NCBI GenBank assembly: GCA_040754075.1
Contig: JBFMDH010000026.1
Location: forward strand, 1 to 64,000
Direction of reading: 5' to 3'
DNA: 64,000 bases
Source of the DNA: Acidobacteriota bacterium
GTDB taxonomy: Bacteria > Acidobacteriota > Blastocatellia > UBA7656
In this document: positions 36,227 to 45,828 of the stretch, in pieces
How positions within the stretch are numbered: the first letter of the stretch is position 1
Layout: each line of letters opens with the position of its first letter
Program-made: the position numbers and the translations under genes
Notes under the pieces: generated by a model
Told to the model about the DNA's origin: nothing
The model's database searches: none
Seen by the model: only the letters and a program-made list of their open reading frames with translations

Positions 36227-38152
36227 TTAGTTCTCTCCATGCTTCATGAGTGGCAAAGTCTCCGGTCGGCTGGCAGCCGCCGCGCGCAAGGCAATACGCC
36301 AGCGCAGCGGACGACGGGATTCGAGTTGCAGGTTGTGCGATTCGTAAAGCAAATACATCGGCACCGCGCCGCGCGCGCCGCGTCCAAGCGGACTATCACC
36401 ATTGGCAATCAGCGATTCCGAGATTGTCCAATCAGCGACAGGCGCGAGCACTTCCAAAATGCCATCTGCCGATTCCAGGCGCGTCCACTTCTGCGCATCG
36501 CCAGAGGCTTGAAGGTAACGCCTGGCAGTCGTCGGAATCGCCATCCACCATCTGCGAATCGAAAGCGGTTCGCTTGCCGTCAAGGTCTCTTCACGCTGTA
36601 GAGTTGCTCCCTCAAGTCGAAAGCTGACTTCACTGGTTAAGTGTGGGTCAACGAATTCGCCTGACTTGCTGCCGATAAGCGCCCAACGTCGCCAGATGAC
36701 TTTCAGTGAACGACCGTCCGCAGCCGGTTCAATCTCATCTGCGCCATCGGTTGCTGCAATCACCCGACCGTCCTGAAGTTCAAGGTAAGGGACAAGCGCC
36801 GGGAAACGTTGCTCGACCGGCGCAGCAAATCCCGCCAGACCATGCGGCGCGGGCAGGTAATCGGAAACCCCCGGTTGTGTGCCGGTGGTAATCGGCAAGG
36901 TGAAACTCAGCGACCCCTGACGCACCAGCCACACGCCCGCGCTTCTTGCGCCGCGCCGGAAAAATTCAAACCGCGCAACATTGGGAAGTGAAAGCTGCGT
37001 TGGAATCTCCGTGAGCTTTTCGCGTTCAAGCACGGGCATCAACTTCATGTATGAATCAGCGACTTTGCCAAACCAACCAACCGTCTGCTGCCATTCGCGT
37101 TCGCGTGTGATGTAACGATAGTTGCCGCGCCCGAAAGCGAAGACCGATAGCTGATGCGTGTCGTTGTGATAATCACTACGCAACCAACGCCAGGCAAGCA
37201 GGTAGGCAGTTGCCAGATGGGTGAGCGGCGCGGGGCGAAATTCAGGATGTGCGGCTAAAAAGCCGACAATCTCCATCGTATCCATGTAACTGATAGCGCC
37301 GAGGCTGCGCCCCCATGCGTAACCGTAACCGTCATCTTTAACGAGGTCCCACCACAACTTCATCTGTGCTGCGATACTTGGTTTTAATGCTTCGAGAATA
37401 TCTTTGCGCCCGGCGGTCTCGGCAGCGTCGCAAATGAAGCGCGCATATTCGTTCGAGTAGCGGTCAAATCTGCCGGTCGGCGGCGCATCGTCGGCATAGA
37501 GCCTGCCTTTGGTGAAAGGCTCAGCCGCGCGGTCGAGTAATTCATCAAGCAGTTTGCGGTCATCGAGTATGCCGAGTTGATAATCAATGGCGGCAAGGCG
37601 AGCCGCAACGCCCAGATAATTTTCAGCGAGCTTGATAACCTTGCGCGTCTTCGGGTCATAGAAGCGCCGCACATCAAGCAGTTCACGCCAGGCAATGCGT
37701 TCGGCTTCGCTTAAGCCTTGCCATACAGGATTGGTCTTCAGGTCGCGCCCGAAATGGCGTAGCGTCTGTGCGGCGTATAACTGAGAGAAGGCTTTGCTGC
37801 CGAGTTTGTGTTCCCAAAGTCCCGCTTGCCCGACCAGTTTTGCAAGGTCATGCTCGGCTAATGCCTGCTGCCTTGCCATCTCCGCATAAGCGCCGACCGC
37901 GCGCATGAAAGTTCCCCAGGTGTATTCGCCGGTTGTTCCTGCGCCGAGCACGCGCTCAGGTGGTGGGTTGAGCGATTGAATGGCGCGAATGTGGGCTGCC
38001 ATCTCGTCGTTAAGAAATCGGCTAATCTCTGTGCGCAAGCTCTGGCGTTCAACGAACTGAACCGTAGGTGAAGCATTGGCGCGCAGGCTCGCGCTTGCCG
38101 TGGTTACCAACAGCAGAGCGAAAGCCAGGTGTTGTGTTTTCTTACGCATCAT
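36227..38152 (-). CDS. Secreted protein of unknown function, probable (alpha/alpha)-barrel carbohydrate enzyme
   Basis: A 641-residue exported protein (signal peptide MRKKTQHLAFALLLVTTASA). Residues about 60-400 are helical and carry the blocks RFDRYSNEYARFICDAAE, YGYAWGRSLGAISYMDTME and LRSDYHNDTHQLSVFAFGRG. The rest is beta-rich, with EEPLSIRRWW-like segments and an end that resembles the beta-sandwich of lyases. This layout suggests an alpha/alpha toroid plus beta-sandwich polysaccharide lyase or hydrolase. The DUF2264 family was considered but the start does not fit. It lies between the ROK regulator and the isomerase gene in one direction. Confidence 0.6.
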   Translation of the reverse strand: MMRKKTQHLAFALLLVTTASASLRANASPTVQFVERQSLRTEISRFLNDEMAAHIRAIQSLNPPPERVLGAGTTGEYTWGTFMRAVGAYAEMARQQALAEHDLAKLVGQAGLWEHKLGSKAFSQLYAAQTLRHFGRDLKTNPVWQGLSEAERIAWRELLDVRRFYDPKTRKVIKLAENYLGVAARLAAIDYQLGILDDRKLLDELLDRAAEPFTKGRLYADDAPPTGRFDRYSNEYARFICDAAETAGRKDILEALKPSIAAQMKLWWDLVKDDGYGYAWGRSLGAISYMDTMEIVGFLAAHPEFRPAPLTHLATAYLLAWRWLRSDYHNDTHQLSVFAFGRGNYRYITREREWQQTVGWFGKVADSYMKLMPVLEREKLTEIPTQLSLPNVARFEFFRRGARSAGVWLVRQGSLSFTLPITTGTQPGVSDYLPAPHGLAGFAAPVEQRFPALVPYLELQDGRVIAATDGADEIEPAADGRSLKVIWRRWALIGSKSGEFVDPHLTSEVSFRLEGATLQREETLTASEPLSIRRWWMAIPTTARRYLQASGDAQKWTRLESADGILEVLAPVADWTISESLIANGDSPLGRGARGAVPMYLLYESHNLQLESRRPLRWRIALRAAAASRPETLPLMKHGEN

Positions 38153-38176
38153 CAATTTCTTAATCGTTGATCACCT

Positions 38177-39397
38177 TCAGGCGACGGCGGGCGCTGCAAA
38201 CGCCGGCGCGACAACCAGCGCCGCCGCGCCGCGCAATCGCGGATAATCGCTAGCCGAAACGATACAAATGTCGGGATTAGAGGCGGCGGGCGTTAAGGCG
38301 CGTTCGGCGAGCGCCGCGCGCACCGTCGTTTCAATCAAATCCCACGCCGTTGTAATTTCACCGCCGATGTAAATGCGCCCCGGATCGATTGCATTAATAA
38401 TTGAAGCCAGTCCGAGACCGAGATAGCGTGCTGTTGATTGCACTGCCGCCGTGGCTTTCGCATCACCGGCGCGGGCGCGCGCAATCAGGTCATCAATGGT
38501 GAAGGCGGCAATTTCAGCGGGAATCAAGGTCATCTCCTGCAAATTGCGACCGAAATAACGCGATAAAGTTGCGAGGTTTGAGATGTAGGCTTCCCAACAA
38601 CCGGTCGCTCCGCAAGAGCAGCGCGGGCCATCAATGTTAAGCGGGACGTGCCCGAACTCGCCTGCGATATTATGTCGCCCACGCAAAACCTCACCGCCCG
38701 CAATGATGCCGACGCCGACGCCATCCGAGACCGTCACAAAAGCCAGGTCGCTCATTGATGCGGCATCGCCGCGTGTTGCCCAGACCTGTGCCAGCGCACA
38801 CGCTTTACCGGAATTTTCCAGATGAATGGGTAGCCCGGTGGCGGCGGCAAGCGATTCACGAAGCTCGACGTCGCGCCAACCGAGCGTCGGCGCAAGAATG
38901 ATGCGACTGGTACTTTGCTCAACCATTCCCGGCACGACGACGCCTACCCCTTCACAGTCGCCGATTTCAGGATGGTCGGCGAGTATTTGCTTGATGCGTT
39001 TGCTCAGTTCAAGGGTCAAAGTTTTCGGATTATGGTCGGTCGGAAAATTGATGGGTCCAACCAGTGGACGACCCAGACGGTCGGTGATTAGAATGTAAGT
39101 TCGCGTCACGCGAATATCGACAGCAATGATTGATTTTCCTCTTGAATCAATGTACAGGAAAGTGGGTTTGCGTCCGCGTTCAGCCTCGCCCGTCATGCCC
39201 TCGAAGATTGCGCCTTCTTCCAATAATTCATTGACAATAAGACTGACCGCGCCGCGCCTGAGTCCCATCATCCGCGCCAGGTCAGCGCGCGACATCGGTT
39301 GATGGGTGCGAATCAGATTCAGCGCAATCTGTCGGTTAATGTCGCGCGACGTTCCGCGTTTGGCGATTTGAAATTTGTGTGGGTTGATTCTTCGCAT
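38177..39397 (-). CDS. ROK-family transcriptional regulator
   Basis: A 406-residue regulator. The N-terminal winged helix (MSRADLARMMGLRRGAVSLIV) is followed by a ROK domain with VGVVVPGMVEQSTSRI, the zinc site GHVPLNI...CSCGATGCWE and the sugar-binding LENSGKACALA. ROK regulators bind a sugar or sugar acid and repress catabolic operons. It precedes the uronate genes in the same direction, so it is the likely local regulator. ATG 39397 is preferred to the TTG at 39412 because the family starts at RINPHKF. Confidence 0.88.
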   Translation of the reverse strand: MRRINPHKFQIAKRGTSRDINRQIALNLIRTHQPMSRADLARMMGLRRGAVSLIVNELLEEGAIFEGMTGEAERGRKPTFLYIDSRGKSIIAVDIRVTRTYILITDRLGRPLVGPINFPTDHNPKTLTLELSKRIKQILADHPEIGDCEGVGVVVPGMVEQSTSRIILAPTLGWRDVELRESLAAATGLPIHLENSGKACALAQVWATRGDAASMSDLAFVTVSDGVGVGIIAGGEVLRGRHNIAGEFGHVPLNIDGPRCSCGATGCWEAYISNLATLSRYFGRNLQEMTLIPAEIAAFTIDDLIARARAGDAKATAAVQSTARYLGLGLASIINAIDPGRIYIGGEITTAWDLIETTVRAALAERALTPAASNPDICIVSASDYPRLRGAAALVVAPAFAAPAVA

Positions 39398-39463
39398 AAT
39401 GCAAATTACCAAAAGCTGTCGAAAATGACAGGAAATAAGCTCCAGCGCGCCAACCTCAATTCC

Positions 39464-42400
39464 TCAGAAAGTCAACTTCAATGCCAACTGAATATTGCGC
39501 CCCGGCGCAGCCCCTGTAATCGAACCGAAACTGCTGGTCTTAATATTTTGTCGCGGGTCAGCGCCTGCTGTAGTCACCAGTGCCGGCATTGAGGTATTCG
39601 GATTATTGAAATTGGTATGATTAAAGGCATTGAAAAAATCTGCCTGAACCAACAGCTTGATGTCTTCTGTGATGCCGAAACGCTTGCGCATCGACAAATC
39701 CCACAGGTTACGACCGGGGCCAACGATGATGCCGCGACCACTGGTGCCGGGACGGGTTTCGGCTGCCGGGGCGAATGCCTCTTCGTTGAACCAACGGTCG
39801 AGGGTGCGCTCAAAGCGGAAGAGTTTGACATCGCCACCAAGATAATCGGCGCGACGATTACCGATTCCTGTGGTTCCTAAAACGGTTAATAATTGACCTG
39901 TCTGAAAGCGTGTGATGCCGCTCAGTTCCCAACCCGATAAAAGCGCTCCGCCGATGCCTTTCCAGGAGTGGAAAAACGGGATTCTGTAGGTATAGGTGGT
40001 GACGAAGATGTGGCGGCGATCAAAGCTGGTCGGCCCATAGTTGGCTCTGCGATTGAAAGGCTCCTCTCCGGCATCCACGCCATCACCATTGCCGCTGGCG
40101 TCAGCTAAGGATTTCGACCAGGTGTAACTGACGGTCATGGTCAGGTCGCCTTTACGTTTTGCCCCAAAAAGCTGTAAGGCGTGATAGTTGGAATTGGCAT
40201 CCGAAAGGCGGAAATTGATTGCTGCAAATCCCTTGTATGGACGTAGCGCATTGGTTGCTTTGCGCTGCGCTGTAGGGAGTTGCGAATTGGCTAAGAGGTC
40301 GGCAAAAGATGGCGCGTTAATATCGGGCTGGCGCAACAAATGCCTGCCCAGATTGGATACATAAGCCACTTCGCCAAAGACGCCACCCGGCAGTTCACGC
40401 TGTACACTGATACTCCAATTCATTGTGTAAGGGAGCTCGAGATTTGGGTCTATAGCCAGCATATTGGCAAACGGAGCCAGCGCACCGGCAGTGCCGCCTG
40501 CGATGTTGCCGATGTTGCCGTTTTCAAAGCTGGCGCTGGTAAGAAATGGCGGGATGTTGACCTGTGAAAAAATCAGATTGCCTTCGGGCTTGTCGTAGAA
40601 TATGCCGAAGCCACCACGAACCGCTGTTTTACCATCACTGGTTGGTGACCAGGCAAAACCAAAACGCGGCATGAAGATATGTTGAGCGTCATACAGTCCG
40701 CGTGGCGCACCCGCGGGCACTGCACCCAAGCCGCTGGCATTGCGTACCCGGGCAATTTCCTTTTCGGGAACCCCATCACCGGCGCGAATCAAGCCATTAA
40801 AGCGATTGCCTGAATTCGGCACGATGGTGCCATTGTTATTAAGCCTGACGGCTTGCGCCGGGTCGTAGAGACTGGGATCGAAATTCACGATGTTGTTGGC
40901 TTGCGTATAGGTGGGCTGTCCGTACTGATAGCGCATGCCGATTTCAAGCGACAACCTGGGGCTGACTTTCCAACTGTCAGAGACAAAGGCGTCAACCTGA
41001 GAGAAGCGGAAGAACCCGATGGGGTCGTCTTCAAACTCCGTGTAGGTGCGGAAATTGCCAAGCAGGGCATCGGCAAAAGCGTTGCCGGTCGAATTCGGAT
41101 TGCCGCTGCTGTTAAAGGTCACCTGCCCTGTATATCGCGACCGCCCGTTCTGGTCTTTGCGATTGCGAATGTAGGTGCCGCCGGTTTTGATGGAGTGCTT
41201 TTGATAGTTCAACGAAACCGTATCGCTCAGGGCAATGTCGGTTGTAGGAGATAGCAGCGAACGCGATGGCCCATCCCAGCTTGCGAACCCATTGATGGCG
41301 GTATCGGGAATGCCGTTATCGAATCGCCCGCCTGAAAACAATTGCTGAAAAGCAAAGCCGTAGGTTTCCCTTTTCCAGTTATCGCCAACCGGTGGAATCC
41401 GCTGACCGTTCCAGGAGGTATTGACCTTGGCTTCGTTGACCAACCGGGCATTAATGAGCCAGAGGTGACCAACTTGATAACTGAAACTCGGACGCCGACG
41501 GTTGGTCGGAATGGTCGGCAATTGTGAATCGATGAAGGTTCCGAAAGGCGCGGTCAAATTATAATCATCATGAATATAGCGACCATAGATGCTGTGGCTA
41601 TCATTAAAGCGATAATCCAGGCGCACAATTTCCTGTCTGACATCAAAGGGATTGGGTTGTTGATAAAGCGCATTGTTAGCCGTTGGCGTATCTGTATAAG
41701 CCGCAGCCAGCGCTTCCATAGCCGTATAGACGGTAGCGAAGGCTTTGCCATCGGCGGTGATGCGGCTTGCCGGAATGATGTTTCCGGGAAAACAAGCGGC
41801 GCGATTTGTCGTGCTACAGGTGCCGGTTCGTTGCGGGTCTCTGATGACCCCATCATCAGCGGTTCCGACGATGCCATCCGCCCCGCGCAGCCTGAATGAA
41901 AAATCGCCGAGTCGCTCGGCGCGTGTTGGCAGGGTTCGTGGTGTTGAGGCGGTAAACCGGCGTATGGACTTCCATTCAATGCCGCCGAAGAAGAAAAATT
42001 TATCTCTTTGGATTGGCCCGCCAAAACTGAAGCCATAATTGTTATAGCGCAGCGCCGGACGCGAGACGACCTCTTTGCCCAGTCGCGGATCAGTCGAAGC
42101 GACTTTGACATCCGGAGCTTTGGCGGTCGGATTATCTGTAAAGCGACCTCTGGCATTGTTGAAAAAATTGTTGGCATCGAACTTGTTGTTGCGCACAAAC
42201 TCAAAGAGGCTGCCGTGAAATTGGTTGCCGCCGCTGCGTGTCACCACATTGATTGCCGCGCCCGATGTGCGCCCATATTCGGCAGAGAAATTTGAAGTCT
42301 GAATTTTTACTTCCTGAATAAAATCAATGCCGACGTTATTAATCTGGCTGTTGTTGCTGCCCGAATCCAGATTGAAACCGCCATCAACCGTGAGCATATT

Positions 42401-43000
42401 GGTATTGCCGCGATTGCCATTGATGGGCTGATTGACTCCGAGGTCGGTCATTAAAGCAAGCGGATCATCGGTGAGCAACGGCGCGCCGGGAATCAGCGTT
42501 GTCAGTTGCAGGTAGTTGCGTCCATTGAGCGCCAGATTTTGTACCTGTTCGGTATCGATGACGCGCGCCACTTCACCCGAAGTTTTATTGATGGTCTCGG
42601 AATTGACCGAAGTGACGAGCACGCTTTCGGAAATCGCTCCGGGTTCAAGCGGAACGTCTACCGTCAATCGTCCATCGGCAACTAGCGTATGATTGGATTG
42701 AATCGCTTTTTTGAAACCCTGATGCTCGACAGAAACCGTGTAATTACCGGGCAGCAGATTGGTAATCACATAAAAACCGTTATCATCGGTTTTTGTAGTC
42801 CGCGACAAACCCGTCGCATCGTTGGTCACTTTGACAAGACTACCTTGGAGCGTTGCCCCCGACGTATCGGTTACGGTTCCTGAGATACGACCGGTATTGG
42901 TCTGTCCATATACGATGGAATTAGTTGTTCGCAAGGGTAAAAACCCAAATAAAAAAGACAAAATGACGTATAAAGCAAGCAGCTTGAAAGTTTTTTTCAT
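39464..43000 (-). CDS. TonB-dependent receptor, Oep/SusC-like with CarboxypepD_reg-like domain
   Basis: A 1178-residue outer-membrane receptor. After a signal peptide (LLALYVILSFLFGFLPL) comes a carboxypeptidase regulatory-like domain (GRISGTVTDTSGATLQGSLV), then a plug region (VARVIDTEQVQNLALNGRNY), then a beta-barrel ending in LALKLTF with terminal phenylalanine. Receptors of this build import oligosaccharides and are expanded in Acidobacteriota. ATG 43000 has an AGGAGG ribosome binding site. It belongs with the uronate region by position and direction, though its own promoter is 43001 and beyond. The substrate is not predictable. Confidence 0.92.
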   Translation of the reverse strand: MKKTFKLLALYVILSFLFGFLPLRTTNSIVYGQTNTGRISGTVTDTSGATLQGSLVKVTNDATGLSRTTKTDDNGFYVITNLLPGNYTVSVEHQGFKKAIQSNHTLVADGRLTVDVPLEPGAISESVLVTSVNSETINKTSGEVARVIDTEQVQNLALNGRNYLQLTTLIPGAPLLTDDPLALMTDLGVNQPINGNRGNTNMLTVDGGFNLDSGSNNSQINNVGIDFIQEVKIQTSNFSAEYGRTSGAAINVVTRSGGNQFHGSLFEFVRNNKFDANNFFNNARGRFTDNPTAKAPDVKVASTDPRLGKEVVSRPALRYNNYGFSFGGPIQRDKFFFFGGIEWKSIRRFTASTPRTLPTRAERLGDFSFRLRGADGIVGTADDGVIRDPQRTGTCSTTNRAACFPGNIIPASRITADGKAFATVYTAMEALAAAYTDTPTANNALYQQPNPFDVRQEIVRLDYRFNDSHSIYGRYIHDDYNLTAPFGTFIDSQLPTIPTNRRRPSFSYQVGHLWLINARLVNEAKVNTSWNGQRIPPVGDNWKRETYGFAFQQLFSGGRFDNGIPDTAINGFASWDGPSRSLLSPTTDIALSDTVSLNYQKHSIKTGGTYIRNRKDQNGRSRYTGQVTFNSSGNPNSTGNAFADALLGNFRTYTEFEDDPIGFFRFSQVDAFVSDSWKVSPRLSLEIGMRYQYGQPTYTQANNIVNFDPSLYDPAQAVRLNNNGTIVPNSGNRFNGLIRAGDGVPEKEIARVRNASGLGAVPAGAPRGLYDAQHIFMPRFGFAWSPTSDGKTAVRGGFGIFYDKPEGNLIFSQVNIPPFLTSASFENGNIGNIAGGTAGALAPFANMLAIDPNLELPYTMNWSISVQRELPGGVFGEVAYVSNLGRHLLRQPDINAPSFADLLANSQLPTAQRKATNALRPYKGFAAINFRLSDANSNYHALQLFGAKRKGDLTMTVSYTWSKSLADASGNGDGVDAGEEPFNRRANYGPTSFDRRHIFVTTYTYRIPFFHSWKGIGGALLSGWELSGITRFQTGQLLTVLGTTGIGNRRADYLGGDVKLFRFERTLDRWFNEEAFAPAAETRPGTSGRGIIVGPGRNLWDLSMRKRFGITEDIKLLVQADFFNAFNHTNFNNPNTSMPALVTTAGADPRQNIKTSSFGSITGAAPGRNIQLALKLTF

Positions 43001-43513
43001 AGACAACCTCCTGTAAGCATGCCAGGTCACACGCCTTTGAATGACAAGCCGGAAGCATCCGGTAAAGTGAGCGATCTGCGTTAAAACGGATGAGACATTA
43101 AATGCTCATCTTCGCTAGAGAGCTTGGGCACCCGCGAATCGTTTGCCGATAAATGAACTATGCAGCCTGAAAACCGCACGATTCGATGGCTCTTTGATTT
43201 TTGATTTTTCTGAGCGCTTCTTGATTTGCCCTAATATAGGACAAATTAGCGTCGCGATTTGCCACTTGAGACACTTAAACAATAATTAATCAGCTGTAGT
43301 TGAGTGAGGTGTCACCCACACTGATTCATTAGGAAAAAACAGAATCAAACTGGCTAATTGATTAAAAACTGATAATCTCTAAAATAATTGCCTGATTGCA
43401 GAGCTTCAACAAAAAAATCAAATCTTCTTAAGCCATATGGTCTGCAAATCTAAAATCTGGCAACGCTAAACTGTTAGATTCGCTGACAGGCGTTATACCA
43501 GAGCTTACTATTT

Positions 43514-43540
43514 AATTTGTTCAATGTTGGGACAAATTAT
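43514..43540. promoter_or_regulatory. Inverted repeat TAATTTGT-N11-ACAAATTA
   Basis: Perfect 8-bp arms around 11 nt. The right arm is part of a 10-bp sequence, GGACAAATTA, that also occurs at 43239-43248, where it sits in a weaker CTAAT/ATTAG palindrome. It could be an operator for the ROK regulator or another factor controlling the receptor gene; there is no direct proof. Confidence 0.45.
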
Positions 43541-43733
43541 CATCTTCGCCATTTTGAGTCAACAAAAATCTATCTGCGGCGGCGAAATATTTCGCCGCGT
43601 GGTGATGAAAGAGGAGAAAACCGGCATTACTGACTTCCGGTTTGAATGCGCTACGGGGGTAGTGGCGGTGAATTGCAAAAACCTTCCGGAGCCGAAGAAA
43701 ACGGAGTCATTGAACGCATAATCGCCTTGGTTT

Positions 43734-43749
43734 TTGTTATCGATAACAA
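43734..43749. promoter_or_regulatory. Probable LacI-type operator
   Basis: TTGTTATCGATAACAA is a perfect 16-bp palindrome with the central CG step seen in LacI/PurR-type operators. It lies 167 bp upstream of the LacI-family gene and recurs in variant form at 46037-46050, which suggests autoregulation plus control of the divergent SDR and receptor genes. Confidence 0.7.
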
Positions 43750-43916
43750 TTAAAATGTGGCGGGCTATAGCAAACCTGAAGCGTCAGGCGCTTAAATTTC
43801 AGACAATCTGAAATCGAAAAACTGCTGTCAAATTAGCATTGGCTTGAATGACGAAAATTGTGAGGGTAGAGGCAAATCAGGCTGCGCCTCAAAACAGAAT
43901 TCATTGATGGAAGGTT

Positions 43917-44972
43917 ATGGCGGTAACACTTGCAGATATTGCGCGCGAATTGGGCGTATCGAAGATGACGGTCTCGCGTGCCATTAATAATCATCCGCTG
44001 ATTCACCCGGAAACCCGCGCGCGGGTCTTGGAGGTCGCACGCCGAAAAAATTATCAACCCAATCAACATGCGCGTGCGCTGGTTACCAACCGCTCGTATC
44101 TAATCGGTATTGTGGTGCCGGATTTGATGAACCTCTATTTTGCAGAGGTCGCCCGCGCCATTGAATCGATTGCCAGACCCGCTGGCTTTCAACTGCTGAT
44201 TTGTAGCACAGACGAAGACGCCGAAAGAGAAATCGGTGAAGTGGAAGCTCTGCTCCACCGCACGGATGGCTTGATCATCAGTTCGGTGCTGCCACCAACT
44301 GAAACCAGGGTCTATCGCAAGATGCTCAAAAACGACGCCAAAATCGTGCTGGTTGATCGCACCATGAAGAATTTACGTTGTCCGACTGTCACCACAGACA
44401 ATGTGCAGGTTGGCAGGTTGGCGACAGAACATTTGATTCAGCTTGGTAAGCGCCGCATCGGCTACCTGCTTGGTGATGCTTCATCTGTGAGTGTCGAACG
44501 GCTCGAAGGTTATCAGCAAGCCTTAGCCCAACACAAAATCCGCTATGACGAATCGCTGGTACGCGATTGCGGTTTTCTTGAATCGGAGGGGTATGAGGCA
44601 ATGCGCGCGTGGCTTATGCAAGGAGATATGCCGGAAGCGGTTTTTGCGGTCAACGACCCGGCGGCGATTGGCGCCATAAAAGCCTTGGAAGAATTCGGTG
44701 TGCGGGTGGGCAGGGACATCGCCATTGTCGGTGCCGGCAATATTCATTACAGCGACATGCTTCGTGTACCGCTCACCACGGTTTCCTGGTCGAGGAGTGA
44801 AATGGGCGAGCAGGCAGCCCGCTTATTGATGCAACTCATTAATGGCGAGTCTGCGGTTGCGAAAGCAAAAAACATCGTTCTTTCACCGGAACTGATTGTG
44901 CGAAACTCCTGTGGGGAGACTTCAACTTCTCCGGTGCGCAGGCGGTCGCGGGTTCGGGTCGGCAAGAATTGA
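43917..44972 (+). CDS. LacI-family transcriptional regulator
   Basis: A 351-residue sugar-responsive repressor. The N-terminal HTH VTLADIARELGVSKMTVSRA and hinge helix NQHARALVTNRS are typical, followed by the periplasmic-binding-like ligand domain (IGIVVPDLMNLYFAEVARAIE to VNDPAAIGAIKALEEFG). It faces the L-fucose-type genes on the right and has a matching operator on each side of it and the SDR gene. The effector is probably a fucose-related sugar, inferred from context. Confidence 0.92.
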   Translation: MAVTLADIARELGVSKMTVSRAINNHPLIHPETRARVLEVARRKNYQPNQHARALVTNRSYLIGIVVPDLMNLYFAEVARAIESIARPAGFQLLICSTDEDAEREIGEVEALLHRTDGLIISSVLPPTETRVYRKMLKNDAKIVLVDRTMKNLRCPTVTTDNVQVGRLATEHLIQLGKRRIGYLLGDASSVSVERLEGYQQALAQHKIRYDESLVRDCGFLESEGYEAMRAWLMQGDMPEAVFAVNDPAAIGAIKALEEFGVRVGRDIAIVGAGNIHYSDMLRVPLTTVSWSRSEMGEQAARLLMQLINGESAVAKAKNIVLSPELIVRNSCGETSTSPVRRRSRVRVGKN

Positions 44973-45012
44973 TAGTTGGTTCAGCGCAAGCCGCTCCACT
45001 CATCGAACAGGT

Positions 45013-45828
45013 TTAGAGCGTATCATCAATAGCGCTTTTTCGTCCGTAACCCAATTCTGCCCCGCCAGAGATAAAATGATCCACGCCGGTTGTAAACGTA
45101 GCTTCGGCGGCGATAAACAAACATAACCGCCCGACCTCTTCGCTGGTTCCCATCCGTCCCAACACTTGCGCCGCTTCACCATCAGCACGGCACTGCTGAG
45201 GGTCAGGCGCAGCATCAATGGCTTCCTGCCAGAGCGGCGTATAAATGTTGCCCGGAGAAACCGAATTGACGCGAACCCCATTGGGGGCTTCATCAATGGC
45301 AAGGGCTTTGGTCAATGCCACAACCGCGCCTTTGGTTGCCACATAAGTCGAAGCCCAGTGTTGCCCCATATGACCGACCAGGCTTGCCATATTGATGATA
45401 TTGCCCCTGGTTTCTCGCAGGTAAGGCAGCGCCAATTTACAGGTTGTGAAGACGCTGAGGAGGTTCAGATTAATCAACTCGCGAAATTCATCAACGGAAA
45501 AATCATCAATCGGTTTATGCGGCGGATGCCATCCCGCATTATTGATCAGGCAATCAATTCTTCCAAAACGCGAGACCGAAACTGCAATCAGATTTTCAAT
45601 ATCCGCGGCGTTTCTGACATCGCAGTAAATAAAATCGGCATTGCCTGCCGGTTGCTCACTGGCGAGGTTTTTTAAAGCTGCGACCGCAGCCGAGCCTTCC
45701 TGTTCGTCATTCGAGCAAATCATCACCTGCGCGCCAGCTTTGACAAATTCCCGGGCGCAACCATAACCGATGCCTCTGCTGCCTCCGGTAATCACTACCA
45801 CTTTGTCCGCGTATCGTAAGTTTGCCAT
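45013..45828 (-). CDS. SDR, L-fucose-dehydrogenase-like
   Basis: A 271-residue short-chain dehydrogenase. TGGSRGIG binds the cofactor; the catalytic set is in NMASLVGHMGQ and STYVATKGA. The C-terminus HFISGGAELGYGRK matches that of human HSD17B14, which acts as an L-fucose dehydrogenase. With GH29, a lactonase and an IlvD-type dehydratase nearby, oxidation of L-fucose to the lactone is a reasonable guess. ATG 45828 has GGAGG upstream; the longer frame begins with TTG 45840. It is divergent from the receptor gene. Confidence 0.8.
   Translation of the reverse strand: MANLRYADKVVVITGGSRGIGYGCAREFVKAGAQVMICSNDEQEGSAAVAALKNLASEQPAGNADFIYCDVRNAADIENLIAVSVSRFGRIDCLINNAGWHPPHKPIDDFSVDEFRELINLNLLSVFTTCKLALPYLRETRGNIINMASLVGHMGQHWASTYVATKGAVVALTKALAIDEAPNGVRVNSVSPGNIYTPLWQEAIDAAPDPQQCRADGEAAQVLGRMGTSEEVGRLCLFIAAEATFTTGVDHFISGGAELGYGRKSAIDDTL

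Larger units (their letters stand above)
43001..43916. other. Long regulatory gap with palindromes, no supported gene
   Basis: This AT-rich 916-bp stretch separates the divergent TonB receptor gene and the LacI-family gene. It holds the perfect palindrome at 43734-43749, the inverted repeat TAATTTGT-N11-ACAAATTA (43514-43540), and two copies of GGACAAATTA (43239-43248 and 43531-43540). A short open frame (43524-43721) has no ribosome binding site and starts inside the inverted repeat, so it is not called. Confidence 0.7.

Noticed and set aside
43524-43721. Short plus-strand open frame in the long gap before the LacI gene
   Set aside because: No ribosome binding site, starts inside an inverted repeat, ends in low-complexity codons, and no family resemblance.
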